A stretch of 64,000 nt of DNA from CAZRGZ01 sp964599775 (GCA_964599775.1 CAZRGZ010000001.1:115080-179079), one strand, 5' to 3'. Shown: positions 9,179-17,131, numbered from the stretch's first letter. Notes: generated by a model not told the origin, from the sequence alone. Numbers and translations are program-made.

Positions 9179-9919
9179 TTATGCCACGGAAAGTATAGTT
9201 CCAATCTGCTTACGTCTTTTACTACCCATGAGATCACTTGTTTGTGCAGCAAGCATAGTGACCTCTTTTGCGAGTACACGCAGGGGATCAACTACCCTAA
9301 AACCCTCTTGCCGAAGCTGGCCATGAAGCAGCCCAAGCTCAGTGCAGCCAAGAACAAAGCACTCTGCACCTATACTTTTCATCGTTTCCGATAATAATCG
9401 TAGATTGGTTCGAGTATGCACTCCGGCCTTAATAGCATAAATAACTTGCATAATGCGAGTTTGATCATTTGGTGCTGGAATCACCCATTGCACTTTGGTA
9501 TTCTGGGTGTAGATTCCAGATTTTATTGACCCATCAGTAGCCAGCAAAGCTACTTTTTTCTTTGGATATTTTTCTTGAAGATAAGTGGCCGTGAGCTCTA
9601 TTCCGTGCAAGATAGGTATACGTGTCGCGGCTTGAATTTCTGTAAAACGCGCGTGTGCAGTCATGCAGGCCATTGCCATAATATCAACATCGGCGTACTC
9701 AAGTAATTGGACTGATTCTTTTACTACTGATACATATTTTCGCCCGTCATCGTCGCGTAAAGAAGTCGTCCTATCGGGTATTTGCGGATTTGTATAGAGG
9801 AGCACCTGTAGGTGATCTTGGTCACGTATAGCAGGTGTCGCCTCTACTATAAGACGATGTAGCTCAACGCCAGCCATTGGACCCATTCCGCCAATTATGC
9901 CAACTCTAAACTTTGCCAT
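9179..9919 (-). CDS. Aspartate/glutamate racemase family protein
   Basis: 246-residue two-domain protein of the Asp/Glu racemase superfamily. It has the N-terminal GIIGGMGPMA loop, a first catalytic cysteine in MACMTAHA (usually CNTAH, so Asn is replaced by Met) and the second in LGCTELGLL. It would make a D-amino acid or act on a related substrate. The start overlaps the end of the DmpA-like gene by 14 nt, so the two are one operon. The Asn-to-Met change may shift substrate use. Confidence 0.85.
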   Translation of the reverse strand: MAKFRVGIIGGMGPMAGVELHRLIVEATPAIRDQDHLQVLLYTNPQIPDRTTSLRDDDGRKYVSVVKESVQLLEYADVDIMAMACMTAHARFTEIQAATRIPILHGIELTATYLQEKYPKKKVALLATDGSIKSGIYTQNTKVQWVIPAPNDQTRIMQVIYAIKAGVHTRTNLRLLSETMKSIGAECFVLGCTELGLLHGQLRQEGFRVVDPLRVLAKEVTMLAAQTSDLMGSKRRKQIGTILSVA

Positions 9920-10946
9920 ACACCTCTCGCAACCTTTCTACTACCATATCAATGGGTAATGCTTCTAACTTTTCACCATCACGACCCACTGTGGTTTGCG
10001 CGAGAAACAAGGCATCGTATATGCTTTCTTCAACTGTTTCTACTGCAGCAAGAAAGAACGTATTTAAATCATTATCATCTATTCCCCCTTGTTTTTTGGT
10101 TGCAAAGGCAATAGCGTAATCACCGCTTCCATTAGCCATTACGGAACCGGTTTTTGTCATGCCGACAAGACCGCGTTTAGCAAGACGGCGTAACTGACGA
10201 TCGGAAAGGGGAGCATCCGTTGCAAGCACAATCATACATGAACCATCTGGCGCATGAATGAAGCTATCGAAATCGGTTTTACCCAGTTGCTGACCAATAG
10301 GCACACCCATTATAGTTAAACTGCCGCCGAAGTTTGTTTGCACCAGAGCGCCGACCGTATAAGACTTACCATTAAGCTTTATTCTCCTGGAAGCACTGCC
10401 GATACCCCCTTTCCAGGCAAATGCACGAGTTCCCGTACCGGCGCCGACACATCCTAGCGCAAAGTCTTTCCGGCGTGCCGTGTACGCTTGATAAACCTCT
10501 TCTCCTAAAATGCTGTTTTTGTGGATTCGATTCAATAGACCATCGTTAGTTTCACCAACCACAGCGTTAATGGTCTCAATTGGCTTTAAGTCTTTTGTAT
10601 TGGCTACCACAAGATCAACCAACCCACGTAGCACTGGCCCAACCGCTAAAGTATTTGTCAACGCAATTGGTGTTTCCAATGTTCCCAATTCTTGAATTTG
10701 CGTAGTTCCAGCCATCTTGCCAAACCCATTGCCAACCGAAACCGCTGCCGGTAGCTTTGTGCGAAAAAGATTTTTCACCCCAGGATCGATAATCGTCACC
10801 CCAGTACGGACATCATCACTTTCATGTTTCGTTTTATGACCTACCTTTACGCCCGGGACATCACTTATAAGATTGAGCTTTCCGGTAGGTAAGAAACCGG
10901 GGCGAAAGCCATAATCTCGAAAACGGCTGGGTGTATTGCTTTTCAT
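9906..10946 (-). CDS. P1-family (DmpA-type) self-processing aminopeptidase
   Basis: Ntn-like hydrolase of family S58, known for D-/L-aminopeptidase or beta-peptidyl activity. The self-cleavage site is between Gly and Ser in DGSCMIVLATDAPL; this Ser (residue 236 from the chosen start) becomes the N-terminal nucleophile. The N-terminal segment ISDVPGVKVGH is also typical. I chose ATG 10946, which has a GAGGA site before it, over ATG 10958. Pairing with an Asp/Glu racemase suggests handling of D-amino-acid peptides (inference). Confidence 0.88.
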   Translation of the reverse strand: MKSNTPSRFRDYGFRPGFLPTGKLNLISDVPGVKVGHKTKHESDDVRTGVTIIDPGVKNLFRTKLPAAVSVGNGFGKMAGTTQIQELGTLETPIALTNTLAVGPVLRGLVDLVVANTKDLKPIETINAVVGETNDGLLNRIHKNSILGEEVYQAYTARRKDFALGCVGAGTGTRAFAWKGGIGSASRRIKLNGKSYTVGALVQTNFGGSLTIMGVPIGQQLGKTDFDSFIHAPDGSCMIVLATDAPLSDRQLRRLAKRGLVGMTKTGSVMANGSGDYAIAFATKKQGGIDDNDLNTFFLAAVETVEESIYDALFLAQTTVGRDGEKLEALPIDMVVERLREVYGKV

Positions 10947-10981
10947 ATCTATCCTCATTTCATAATAATATCTATGCGTCG

Positions 10982-11018
10982 GGGCGACGGCTTGCAGGTT
11001 TCCCCGCAGCCGCCGCCC
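10982..11018 (-). terminator. GC-rich hairpin after ATP-grasp gene 1
   Basis: Near-perfect stem of ~13 bp (10982-10995 with 11006-11018) directly downstream of the ATP-grasp stop. It lacks a T-run, so it may be a processing or weak terminator hairpin that separates the GC-rich gene from the DmpA-like gene. Confidence 0.55.
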
Positions 11019-11027
11019 GCCACGCCA

Positions 11028-12374
11028 CTATCTCAGGTACCCGAGGTCCATGGGCACGAAGGCTGAAGCCGTTGTACCGTGGATGAGCGAACTCGTTGCC
11101 GGAGAGGCCGTCACGATGCCAGCGTTAACACCGAAGATGCTCCACGGACGCATGAGCATGCGGCAGCGGAACATTTCGGTGGTGCCCTGACCATCCAGCA
11201 CCGAGTAGGCCGGGAGCGAGAACTCCTGGCCCTTTCGGTAAGCCTGGACGACGAACGGCAGCCCCTCTTCCTGAAGCAGCTCCAGATGCCGCTTGAAATC
11301 GGCACCACTGTTGAAGCTGCTCCCGACCCGCACCCCGTAGGAACGTGCCGCCTTGCGGTTGGCTCCGGTTACCTTGACCACGACCTTGCGCCGGAGGCGC
11401 TTGGGGAGGTTTCCGAGCTGCTCGATGCTCTCGACAGCAGTGTCTTCGAGCGAGAACGCGCTCACGAACTCACCGTTCTGCACGAGCGTCGTCTGCGGCA
11501 GCAGTCCCTCCAGGAGCGTGAAGTTCTCCTTGCTCATGTAGCGCCGGAAGAACTCCTGGTACTGATAGAAGATCGCACCCCAGGTCTTGTTGCCCCAGCT
11601 TGCGAACTCCGGCACCAGCCTCACGGCCCCCCGCTTGGTAGCCTGGACGAGCTCGGCCAGCTTGTCGGATGCCTCGAAGATGGGGAACAGGCGGAACACC
11701 GTCCCCACCACGCTGTCATCCAGCTGCACCTGCCAGCGTCGCACCGTCAGACGATGCAGCTCCGCCGTAGACAGGAACTCGGCGTCGTACCCCTCTTCCT
11801 TGAGGGTCTTGACGAGCCACCGAATCTCGGCGTGATAGCCGATGCTCCAGTCGTCAGAGACCACGAACACCAGTTTGCCCTCAGCGGTAAGGTGCTTCCA
11901 CACCTCGTGCCAGCGCTCGTGGTTCAGCCCGTACAGCCGGTCGTAGAGGTAGGCGATGCCCAGACCGCCGGGCTGTTCGTCGTTCTCCGTCACGAGTGGG
12001 CCCTCGGCCGTCTGCAGAACATCCAGGCGCCGCACCGAGAATGGCGCAGCGTGGATGTACTCGTCCCGCAGAGTTGGATCCACATCTACCCCCGACAGCA
12101 GTTGGGCAGACACCTCAGGCTTCTGTCGCACCAGCGCCGCTGCCGTTTCTTCGAACTCGTCGAAGGTTTCGGTAGCGATCCGGTGCACCAGGCTCGCGTC
12201 CGCGTGCAGAGGCGTCAGCACTGCTCGGCCGCTGCTCAGCGGCCAAGCGGCCGGCATGGCGTCAGCGTACTTGTCGTTTGCCAGGGTGCGCAGGTTGGGC
12301 GCCCCCTTGCAGATAGTAGGTACCAGACGGCTCGCAGCCATCTCGAGATTCGAAACTTCCGGGATGGTGATCAT
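11028..12374 (-). CDS. ATP-grasp ligase, glutathionylspermidine-synthase-like (copy 1)
   Basis: 448 residues, visibly GC-richer than its neighbours. Family hints are a RLDVLQ...VTENDEQPGGLG segment like the acidic pre-ATP-grasp loop of GspS-type ligases, a KLVFVVSDDWSIGYHAEIRW segment, a VVVKVTGANRK phosphate-binding-like strand, and an ending (WSIFGVNAGIVT ... SAFVP) that recalls their C-terminus. Such enzymes form amide bonds using ATP. I chose ATG 12374, preceded by AAAGGA, rather than the upstream ATG at 12431. Upstream lie two more hairpins (12404-12423 and 12423-12439), then the attenuator module. Substrates are unknown. Confidence 0.65.
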   Translation of the reverse strand: MITIPEVSNLEMAASRLVPTICKGAPNLRTLANDKYADAMPAAWPLSSGRAVLTPLHADASLVHRIATETFDEFEETAAALVRQKPEVSAQLLSGVDVDPTLRDEYIHAAPFSVRRLDVLQTAEGPLVTENDEQPGGLGIAYLYDRLYGLNHERWHEVWKHLTAEGKLVFVVSDDWSIGYHAEIRWLVKTLKEEGYDAEFLSTAELHRLTVRRWQVQLDDSVVGTVFRLFPIFEASDKLAELVQATKRGAVRLVPEFASWGNKTWGAIFYQYQEFFRRYMSKENFTLLEGLLPQTTLVQNGEFVSAFSLEDTAVESIEQLGNLPKRLRRKVVVKVTGANRKAARSYGVRVGSSFNSGADFKRHLELLQEEGLPFVVQAYRKGQEFSLPAYSVLDGQGTTEMFRCRMLMRPWSIFGVNAGIVTASPATSSLIHGTTASAFVPMDLGYLR

Positions 12375-12480
12375 CAACCGGGTCCTTTCGTTGTGTGGCG
12401 CGGCCTGGCTCTTTGCAGCCAGGGGGCTCATCGAGCCCCGGAATTTACAGAATATCTGTCAATTCCGGTGTCCGACGATA

Positions 12481-12507
12481 AGAAAACCGCCCGTTCACAC
12501 GGGCGGT
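12481..12507 (-). terminator. Attenuator terminator upstream of ATP-grasp gene 1
   Basis: On the minus strand a perfect 9-bp stem ACCGCCCGT/ACGGGCGGT with loop GTGA is followed by TTTTCT. It lies 28 nt after the leader ORF stop and ~110 nt before the ATP-grasp start. Its 5' arm (12499-12509) can instead pair with 12552-12562 inside the leader ORF, 10 of 11 positions including one G-U, to form an anti-terminator. Confidence 0.75.
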
Positions 12508-12534
12508 AGATGATCTCTTGTTTTAAATGCGTTA

Positions 12535-12633
12535 TTACATTGACGACTCAACTACTGCCCGCTGCGACATGAGAATAAAGCTCACGAGAATGAGCCAAAT
12601 CATGTTCACGCTGTGCATAGCAGTGTTAGTCAT
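12535..12633 (-). CDS. Leader peptide 1 (32 aa, hydrophobic)
   Basis: Short ORF beginning MTNTAMHSVN, with hydrophobic core MIWLILVSFILM, then SQRAVVESSM and stop. The -10 box ends 6 nt before ATG, so it is leaderless. It shares a 59-nt identical block (12541-12599) with the leader of ATP-grasp gene 2, and the peptides share 22 consecutive identical residues. Layout (promoter, mini-ORF, terminator, gene) is that of transcription attenuation. It could instead be a membrane-active or precursor peptide. Confidence 0.7.
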   Translation of the reverse strand: MTNTAMHSVNMIWLILVSFILMSQRAVVESSM

Positions 12634-12639
12634 GGCCGT

Positions 12640-12669
12640 AATTTATCATACGGTGGTATCTGCTGTCAA
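12640..12669 (-). promoter_or_regulatory. Promoter of leader 1 / ATP-grasp gene 1
   Basis: -35 TTGACA (12664-12669), 18-bp spacer, -10 TAAATT (12640-12645), then ACGGCC and the leader ATG. The same design with the same spacing is found at 17079-17108. Confidence 0.75.
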
Positions 12670-12757
12670 CAAAATACGCTACAGATACCTTAAACTAAAA
12701 CGGAACAGCCCGTAGAATTGGTAGTGTAAACAAACTAATTCGAAAGGACTGTTCCTA

Positions 12758-12979
12758 ATGACTAGTCTAGCATTAGATGCTGCACCGGGCGAAGCCCGGT
12801 GTAAGCAGCTCATTCACGAGCTACTTACAAAACAGAAAGGGTGCGTAGGGTGTAATGGGCGTATCTCATGGAAGCGTGAATATGGCTGGTGCTCGCTCTG
12901 CCGAACCAAAGTGCGGCCAAAGGCCGCTACTTGGTTCCGAGGCTGCAAACTGTCGTATCGCTGCCAAGCAGCAGATTAA
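12758..12979 (+). mobile_element. IS1595-like transposase N-terminal fragment
   Basis: 73-residue ORF whose C-terminal half is a zinc ribbon (CVGCNGRISWKREYGWC, SLCRTKVRPKAATWF, RGCKLSY). That order is like the N-terminal zinc-ribbon domain of IS1595/ISXO2 transposases, where RHSKLSYR-type residues precede the catalytic domain. The catalytic part is absent, so it is a remnant. An imperfect repeat GGAACAGCC (~12701) / GGACTGTTCC (~12746) lies just upstream. Its right end runs into the small signal-peptide ORF on the other strand. Confidence 0.55.
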
Positions 12980-13085
12980 TCAGCACACTCGGCGGCGTCA
13001 CCGATTCTACGCCGGCGACTTTGAGGCCAAAAGCAGCCACAAAACCAGCGAGCAGTAGGCTTACGAGCACTACAATGACACGCAT
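12927..13085 (-). CDS. Small signal-peptide ORF cut by the IS remnant
   Basis: 52-residue ORF beginning MRVIVVLVSLLLAGFVAAFG, a clear signal or membrane anchor, with GGAAGGAG before the ATG and a TATAAT box at 13122-13127. Its last ~12 codons lie antisense within the transposase fragment, so the original gene was probably longer and was cut at about 12960. Function unknown. Confidence 0.45.
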   Translation of the reverse strand: MRVIVVLVSLLLAGFVAAFGLKVAGVESVTPPSVLINLLLGSDTTVCSLGTK

Positions 13086-13168
13086 TTCTCTCCTTCCTCT
13101 AGTCGTAGGAATCCGGCTAGTATTATAGCACCGTCTGCTTATGCAATACCAGGGTAAAGTAGCTACTA

Positions 13169-14287
13169 CTAGAGCAGTTCTGGGTTTCGTACAAATTCAG
13201 TGAGCACTTCCTCATACTGTACCATTTTAGCAATCTCGGCGTATTCACCCTCAGCATGAGTATTATGATCCGGCAAGCCGAATGTGACCGCTGGTATGCC
13301 CCGTTCGCTATAGTATCGTACATCGGCCGCACCATGTCGCTGGATATATTTTATATCTTTGTGCGTTACTTTTTTGTAGGCTTGGCTTAATTGCTTCAGT
13401 AACCCATTAGTTGCATCTACCCGATGACTGGCTTCGTATGCATGAATTGTAATACTTGCATCTTTGCCTGCGAGTTGCTGTAAGAAGTTTCGGAGCCTCT
13501 CTTTGCTTGCAAAATTTGAATCGTCTGGTATATAACGAAAATCAATCTTCACAATAGCCGTCTCTGCAACACGATTATACGCGTATTGCGGCACTTCTAT
13601 AGCGGCAATATTAGCCGTGGTTCGCCAGATTTCTTTCTTTGGCTCCGGATAGTGGGTAAGGAGCTTACCGATAAAATGCTGGGCTTTTACTACCGCATTT
13701 TCACCCCTCCACGGGTAACCACTGTGTGCAGACTGGCCTCGAATAGTGACATCAACCCAGCTAATGCCTTTCATCTCTGTACAGGCAGCTCCTTCTACAA
13801 TATCTTCACCAGCAATGACAAAGTCCGCTTTCACACCTTGTTCAAGTTGATATTTGGTGCCGTCGAACCCACCTATCTCTTCATCGGTAACAATCTGCAG
13901 CCCTAAAGGATAGGGGAGTTTCCCCGCCTGCTCAAGGAAGATTTTTGTCATTATAACTACCGCCGCTTTCATATCTGCCGCGCCGCGGCCATACAGTTTG
14001 CCATCTTTTATGAACGGCTTAAATTGCCCTGAGCTACCCGGCACCACGTCAACGTGACCATTAAAGATGACTTTGAATCTATCGGGGCGGACGCTACCAT
14101 AATAGGCAAGGATGCTTGGTTTACCATTGCGCTTGAAGTGCTCGATGGTGATGTGCTCATCTTTCTCTAGCAGCGCGACAATAAAATCCAATGCTGCTTG
14201 AATCTTTTTCGGCTTATCTGCTGTCGATTCAATAGCGATGAGTTCTTTCGATGTTTTAACCGTATCTATAACCATAACCTTATTCAT
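13169..14287 (-). CDS. M20 family metallopeptidase (paralogue A)
   Basis: 372-residue ArgE/DapE/CPG2-type amidohydrolase. Metal and catalytic motifs are seen in order: NGHVDVVPG, GRGAADMKA, DEEIGG, AGED, and HNTHAEGEY near the end. Such enzymes remove acyl groups or amino acids from small peptides, usually with two zinc ions. It is strikingly like the M20 protein at 18448-19539 (both have TDEEIGG, DGTKYQ, W-GEN-), so one arose by duplication. It lies in the same direction as the second M20 gene. Confidence 0.92.
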   Translation of the reverse strand: MNKVMVIDTVKTSKELIAIESTADKPKKIQAALDFIVALLEKDEHITIEHFKRNGKPSILAYYGSVRPDRFKVIFNGHVDVVPGSSGQFKPFIKDGKLYGRGAADMKAAVVIMTKIFLEQAGKLPYPLGLQIVTDEEIGGFDGTKYQLEQGVKADFVIAGEDIVEGAACTEMKGISWVDVTIRGQSAHSGYPWRGENAVVKAQHFIGKLLTHYPEPKKEIWRTTANIAAIEVPQYAYNRVAETAIVKIDFRYIPDDSNFASKERLRNFLQQLAGKDASITIHAYEASHRVDATNGLLKQLSQAYKKVTHKDIKYIQRHGAADVRYYSERGIPAVTFGLPDHNTHAEGEYAEIAKMVQYEEVLTEFVRNPELL

Positions 14288-14314
14288 TTTATCATTTCTT
14301 ATACAATGACCGTA

Positions 14315-14343
14315 CCGGTCGTCCTCTTGTGGAGGACGACCGG
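14315..14343 (-). terminator. GC-rich hairpin between two M20 genes
   Basis: 12-bp perfect stem CCGGTCGTCCTC / GAGGACGACCGG within a ~110-nt GC-rich patch (14310-14410) that stands out from AT-rich flanks. There is no T-run. The patch also holds an Arg-rich 32-codon ORF on the minus strand (MGIRRMIWRSRIKEL at its start) whose stop is 6 nt before the next M20 start; I do not call it a gene. Confidence 0.45.
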
Positions 14344-14421
14344 CTCAGTTCCTTGATCCGGCTACGCCAGATCATCCTCCTGATTCCCATCGGGATCGCC
14401 GATAAGACGGAGGGTGCTGAT

Positions 14422-15513
14422 TCAATAATTGTTCTTTAAAAAATCTTTTTGTATTTCAACCAGCTGTCGTAAACTAGCTAGCTCCACATGTTCCGTATCT
14501 GATTGGCAATCACCACCTGTTCCTTGGTGCACAATCGTGCGCATTCCTTGTGCAGCAAAATATCGACCATCTGTACCACCGCCATGACGCGCCAGTACAA
14601 CTGGTTTTTTAATAGTTTTCTCGATAGAACTTATATAGCTCTCGACTATCGGGTCATTCACGTCAACCGTTGTAGGGAAGCCCTCCATAGTAATTTCGTA
14701 TTCTACACCTGGTTCTCGCGAGTCGTTTATCCAATGTAAAACCTCCTCGCGGTTAGTGGTATCCGGCGTGAACCTTAAATCAACCGACATCGTAGCCGTT
14801 TCAGGTACTTCGTTGCTCGCGACGCCGCCACTAACTTTGCCAAGGTTTACTGTGTTTACCCACATATCTTTCGGAGGCGTAGAGTAGCTGCCAACTCTTT
14901 GCTCCAATCGCTCATAGGTGCGAAATAACTTCAAAATAGCATTATCACCGTTCCAAGGCCGTGCAGCATGCGATTCTTTACCCCGCGCAGTAAATTGTAA
15001 CTGTAAAATATGCTTTGACGCCTGCACCAACCGCTCAATGCCTTCACCGTCATCTGGCACTAGCACTGTATCTGCCTTGTAGCCGACCTCCTCGACAAGA
15101 TATTTTGCACCATACATGCCACCCAGCTCTTCATCAGCTACAATCGCCAGCGCTAGATTTCCTTTATAGCCTCCCTCGAGTAGTTCACGAAGCACAACTA
15201 AAGATGTAGCCACAAATGCCTTCATATCGAGTGTCCCGCGGCCATACAGCCTGCCATCTTTAACCCTACCTTCAAAAAGTTCGGGTTTGCCAGGTACGGT
15301 ATCGATATGGCCAAGAAGAAGCACATCGACCGTGCGCGTGTCTTTTGTTTGAATGACAACTGAAGGGACACCATCCTTCTCGTAGTGCTTTACGGTAATG
15401 GGAAGGTCTTTTAGGTAGGCAACACAAAAATCCAGACATTTTTTGATTTCGCTCATTTTTTCGTGTGTGGTTTCGAACTGAGCTAGTTTTTGGGCAAGAT
15501 TTTCGAGGGTCAT
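14422..15513 (-). CDS. M20 family metallopeptidase (paralogue B)
   Basis: 363 residues with GHIDTVPG, GRGTLDMKAF, DEELGG and the dimerisation-domain segment SHAARPWNGDNA. The catalytic Asp and Glu and all expected metal ligands appear present (H in RHGGGTDGRYF). It is more distant from the other two M20 proteins of the island than they are from each other. Likely cytoplasmic; acts on small N-acyl or peptide substrates that remain unknown. Confidence 0.92.
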   Translation of the reverse strand: MTLENLAQKLAQFETTHEKMSEIKKCLDFCVAYLKDLPITVKHYEKDGVPSVVIQTKDTRTVDVLLLGHIDTVPGKPELFEGRVKDGRLYGRGTLDMKAFVATSLVVLRELLEGGYKGNLALAIVADEELGGMYGAKYLVEEVGYKADTVLVPDDGEGIERLVQASKHILQLQFTARGKESHAARPWNGDNAILKLFRTYERLEQRVGSYSTPPKDMWVNTVNLGKVSGGVASNEVPETATMSVDLRFTPDTTNREEVLHWINDSREPGVEYEITMEGFPTTVDVNDPIVESYISSIEKTIKKPVVLARHGGGTDGRYFAAQGMRTIVHQGTGGDCQSDTEHVELASLRQLVEIQKDFLKNNY

Positions 15514-15557
15514 AGTTATATATCCTAGTGTAGTTTATTAATCCAATAAGGTGTAGG

Positions 15558-15588
15558 GGAGAGGGGCGGAATAAGCCCGCCCCTCTCC
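15558..15588 (-). terminator. Hairpin after ATP-grasp gene 2
   Basis: 12-bp perfect stem GGAGAGGGGCGG / CCGCCCCTCTCC with loop AATAAGC (7 nt), 13 nt past the ATP-grasp stop on the minus strand, followed by TACACCTTATTGG. A weak T-run only. Confidence 0.6.
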
Positions 15589-15600
15589 AGTCGGTACAGA

Positions 15601-16809
15601 TCAGGTGATGTGGAAGGCGCCCATCTGAGCATCACCGGCACCGTGAGCCAGTGGGTCTTGACGCATGGTGATGATGCCCGCCGGAGGTACGAATACCTCG
15701 CTCGTGGTATTGCTCACGAGGAAGTAGGGGCCCAGGCGGGCGTGCACCGGGCGAACAGCGGAGCGGCGCGTCTCCTCACTACTTTGCTTGCCGAGGTGCT
15801 CAGCGGAGGCCATGCGGACTTCACCGGCGACCACTGCATTCCAGTGGCGCGAAAAGTCCCGGGAGGGCGCCATGCGTTGCACAATCGGGTGCTCCCCGAG
15901 AGGCTTCTTGGCGCGATCTGGTCGTTCCAACGCTTCGGCCCACTGCTTCTGAGAGAAGCGGGAACCGATCATGACCCCGCGCGAGCCCCAGTTTGACTCT
16001 CCTTCCACTTCCGTGGGCTTGAGGATCCAGTCGTTGCGATCCACGATTTGCTGGAGAAGGGCGACGTTCGTTGCCGGTCGGCCGACGATGTCCTCGACCA
16101 GGTAGGTTTCGGCGAGGGCAGAACGAAGGAACATGAGATTCTCAGCTCCCAGCTCTCGCTTGAGTTCCTGCGTCATCGCCGGGTCGTGAACCACGGCGAA
16201 GATCATCTTGGAGTCGAGCCATGGCTCGGCCGTAGCGACATGGAGGCCACGATCATCGAACGGTCGTCGCAGCTCCGAACGGTAGAACAGCCGATCGACG
16301 AGCGCGCCCTTCGGCAGCTCAGCGACCTCGTCCACGTTCACCGATGCGATGTCGACGTCGAACTCTTGCTGAAGGCAAGAGGCGAAATAGGCCGCCTCCT
16401 CCTTGCAGACGGTTACCGTCCCGGTGCTGTAGAGCACGGGAAAGTGCCCCATGCTCTTGTACCAGTCGGCGAACGCCCGCAGGAATTCGCGTCGGGTGGC
16501 GGCGTCCAGCGCGTCGCAAACAAAGCCGCGACCTGAAGGCACGAAGTCGAGCTCACCGACGACGAGCCGGACCTTCTTGTCGCCGGACATCATGATGTCT
16601 GGCCGGACGATGTGACCCGGCGACGCCTCGGCAAAGCTCGGTACGCCGTACGGCATCAGCTTACCCCACTTCGGGTGGTTGCGGAGCGGGTCGTTGACGT
16701 AGGCGATAAGCGGCGGCAGCGCCGCACTCATCCCTTCGATGAACTTGCCGAGAGCGAGCTCGAGGACGTGGGTGTCCTGATTAACCCTGAACGGAGCAGG
16801 CTTAGCCAC
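15601..16809 (-). CDS. ATP-grasp-like ligase (copy 2)
   Basis: About 402 residues, GC-rich. ATP-grasp hints are WILKPTEVEGE followed by NWGSRGVMIG (nucleotide-binding strand and glycine loop) and LVVGELDFVPSGRG, comparable with the ENDEQPGG segment of copy 1. The ends of the two proteins share AGI(V/I)T...HG...AF. GTG 16809 has AAAAGGA 10 nt upstream; GTG 16818 is the other option but is nearly on top of that site. The gene follows its own leader-terminator module. Probably ligates an amino acid or small acid to an amine; the pair of enzymes may act in sequence. Confidence 0.6.
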   Translation of the reverse strand: MAKPAPFRVNQDTHVLELALGKFIEGMSAALPPLIAYVNDPLRNHPKWGKLMPYGVPSFAEASPGHIVRPDIMMSGDKKVRLVVGELDFVPSGRGFVCDALDAATRREFLRAFADWYKSMGHFPVLYSTGTVTVCKEEAAYFASCLQQEFDVDIASVNVDEVAELPKGALVDRLFYRSELRRPFDDRGLHVATAEPWLDSKMIFAVVHDPAMTQELKRELGAENLMFLRSALAETYLVEDIVGRPATNVALLQQIVDRNDWILKPTEVEGESNWGSRGVMIGSRFSQKQWAEALERPDRAKKPLGEHPIVQRMAPSRDFSRHWNAVVAGEVRMASAEHLGKQSSEETRRSAVRPVHARLGPYFLVSNTTSEVFVPPAGIITMRQDPLAHGAGDAQMGAFHIT

Positions 16810-16868
16810 TCTGATCACTTCCTTTTCTTCTGATCTGTCACTTTAAAGTGCTGGTACTATCGTACCGA

Positions 16869-16907
16869 TCAGCGCTCTCAACCTCCTTTCGTACGGGAAA
16901 GCGCTGA
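16869..16907 (-). promoter_or_regulatory. Hairpin with Shine-Dalgarno-like loop in ATP-grasp 2 leader
   Basis: Arms TCAGCGCT (16869-16876) and AGCGCTGA (16900-16907) enclose an AAAGGAGG sequence (rc of 16883-16890). No good start codon follows that site at normal spacing, so its role is unclear; a hidden mini-ORF beginning TTG or a sequestered ribosome entry site are options. Confidence 0.4.
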
Positions 16908-16920
16908 CTTAGAACGATAG

Positions 16921-16946
16921 AAAAACCGCCCGTTCACACGGGCGGT
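16921..16946 (-). terminator. Attenuator terminator upstream of ATP-grasp gene 2
   Basis: Same 9-bp stem as at 12486-12507, followed by TTTTTCT. The 5' arm (16938-16948) can alternatively pair with 16991-17001 within the leader ORF. Confidence 0.75.
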
Positions 16947-16970
16947 AGATGATTTCCTGTTTTAATGCGT

Positions 16971-17072
16971 TTACTGCATTGACGACTCAACTACTGCCCG
17001 CTGCGACATGAGAATAAAGCTCACGAGAATGAGCCAAACTATATGCATGCTGTTTGCGACAGTGGTAGTCAT
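16971..17072 (-). CDS. Leader peptide 2 (33 aa, hydrophobic)
   Basis: Starts MTTTVANSMH, core IVWLILVSFILM, then SQRAVVESSMQ and stop. It is leaderless (6 nt from -10 box to ATG). Outside the shared 59-nt block (16980-17038) the N-terminal codons differ from leader 1 in sequence and number, so what is preserved is the hydrophobic core, the RNA-pairing segment and the terminator. Confidence 0.7.
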   Translation of the reverse strand: MTTTVANSMHIVWLILVSFILMSQRAVVESSMQ

Positions 17073-17078
17073 GGCTGT

Positions 17079-17108
17079 AATATAGCATGGCCTCCTTTCT
17101 ATCGTCAA
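17079..17108 (-). promoter_or_regulatory. Promoter of leader 2 / ATP-grasp gene 2
   Basis: -35 TTGACG (17103-17108), 18-bp spacer, -10 TATATT (17079-17084), ACAGCC, then ATG. Confidence 0.75.
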
Positions 17109-17131
17109 GCGAGTACTTAATAAGCTAATAC

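Noticed and set aside
11079..12509. 476-codon plus-strand ORF opposite ATP-grasp gene 1
   Set aside because: It is an antisense shadow of a GC-rich gene; no start signals or recognisable domains, while the minus-strand protein has ATP-grasp-like motifs.
12527..12715. Plus-strand 62-codon hydrophobic ORF over leader module 1
   Set aside because: Its partner in module 2 is only ~25 codons and lacks signals; promoter, terminator and both matched ORFs lie on the minus strand.
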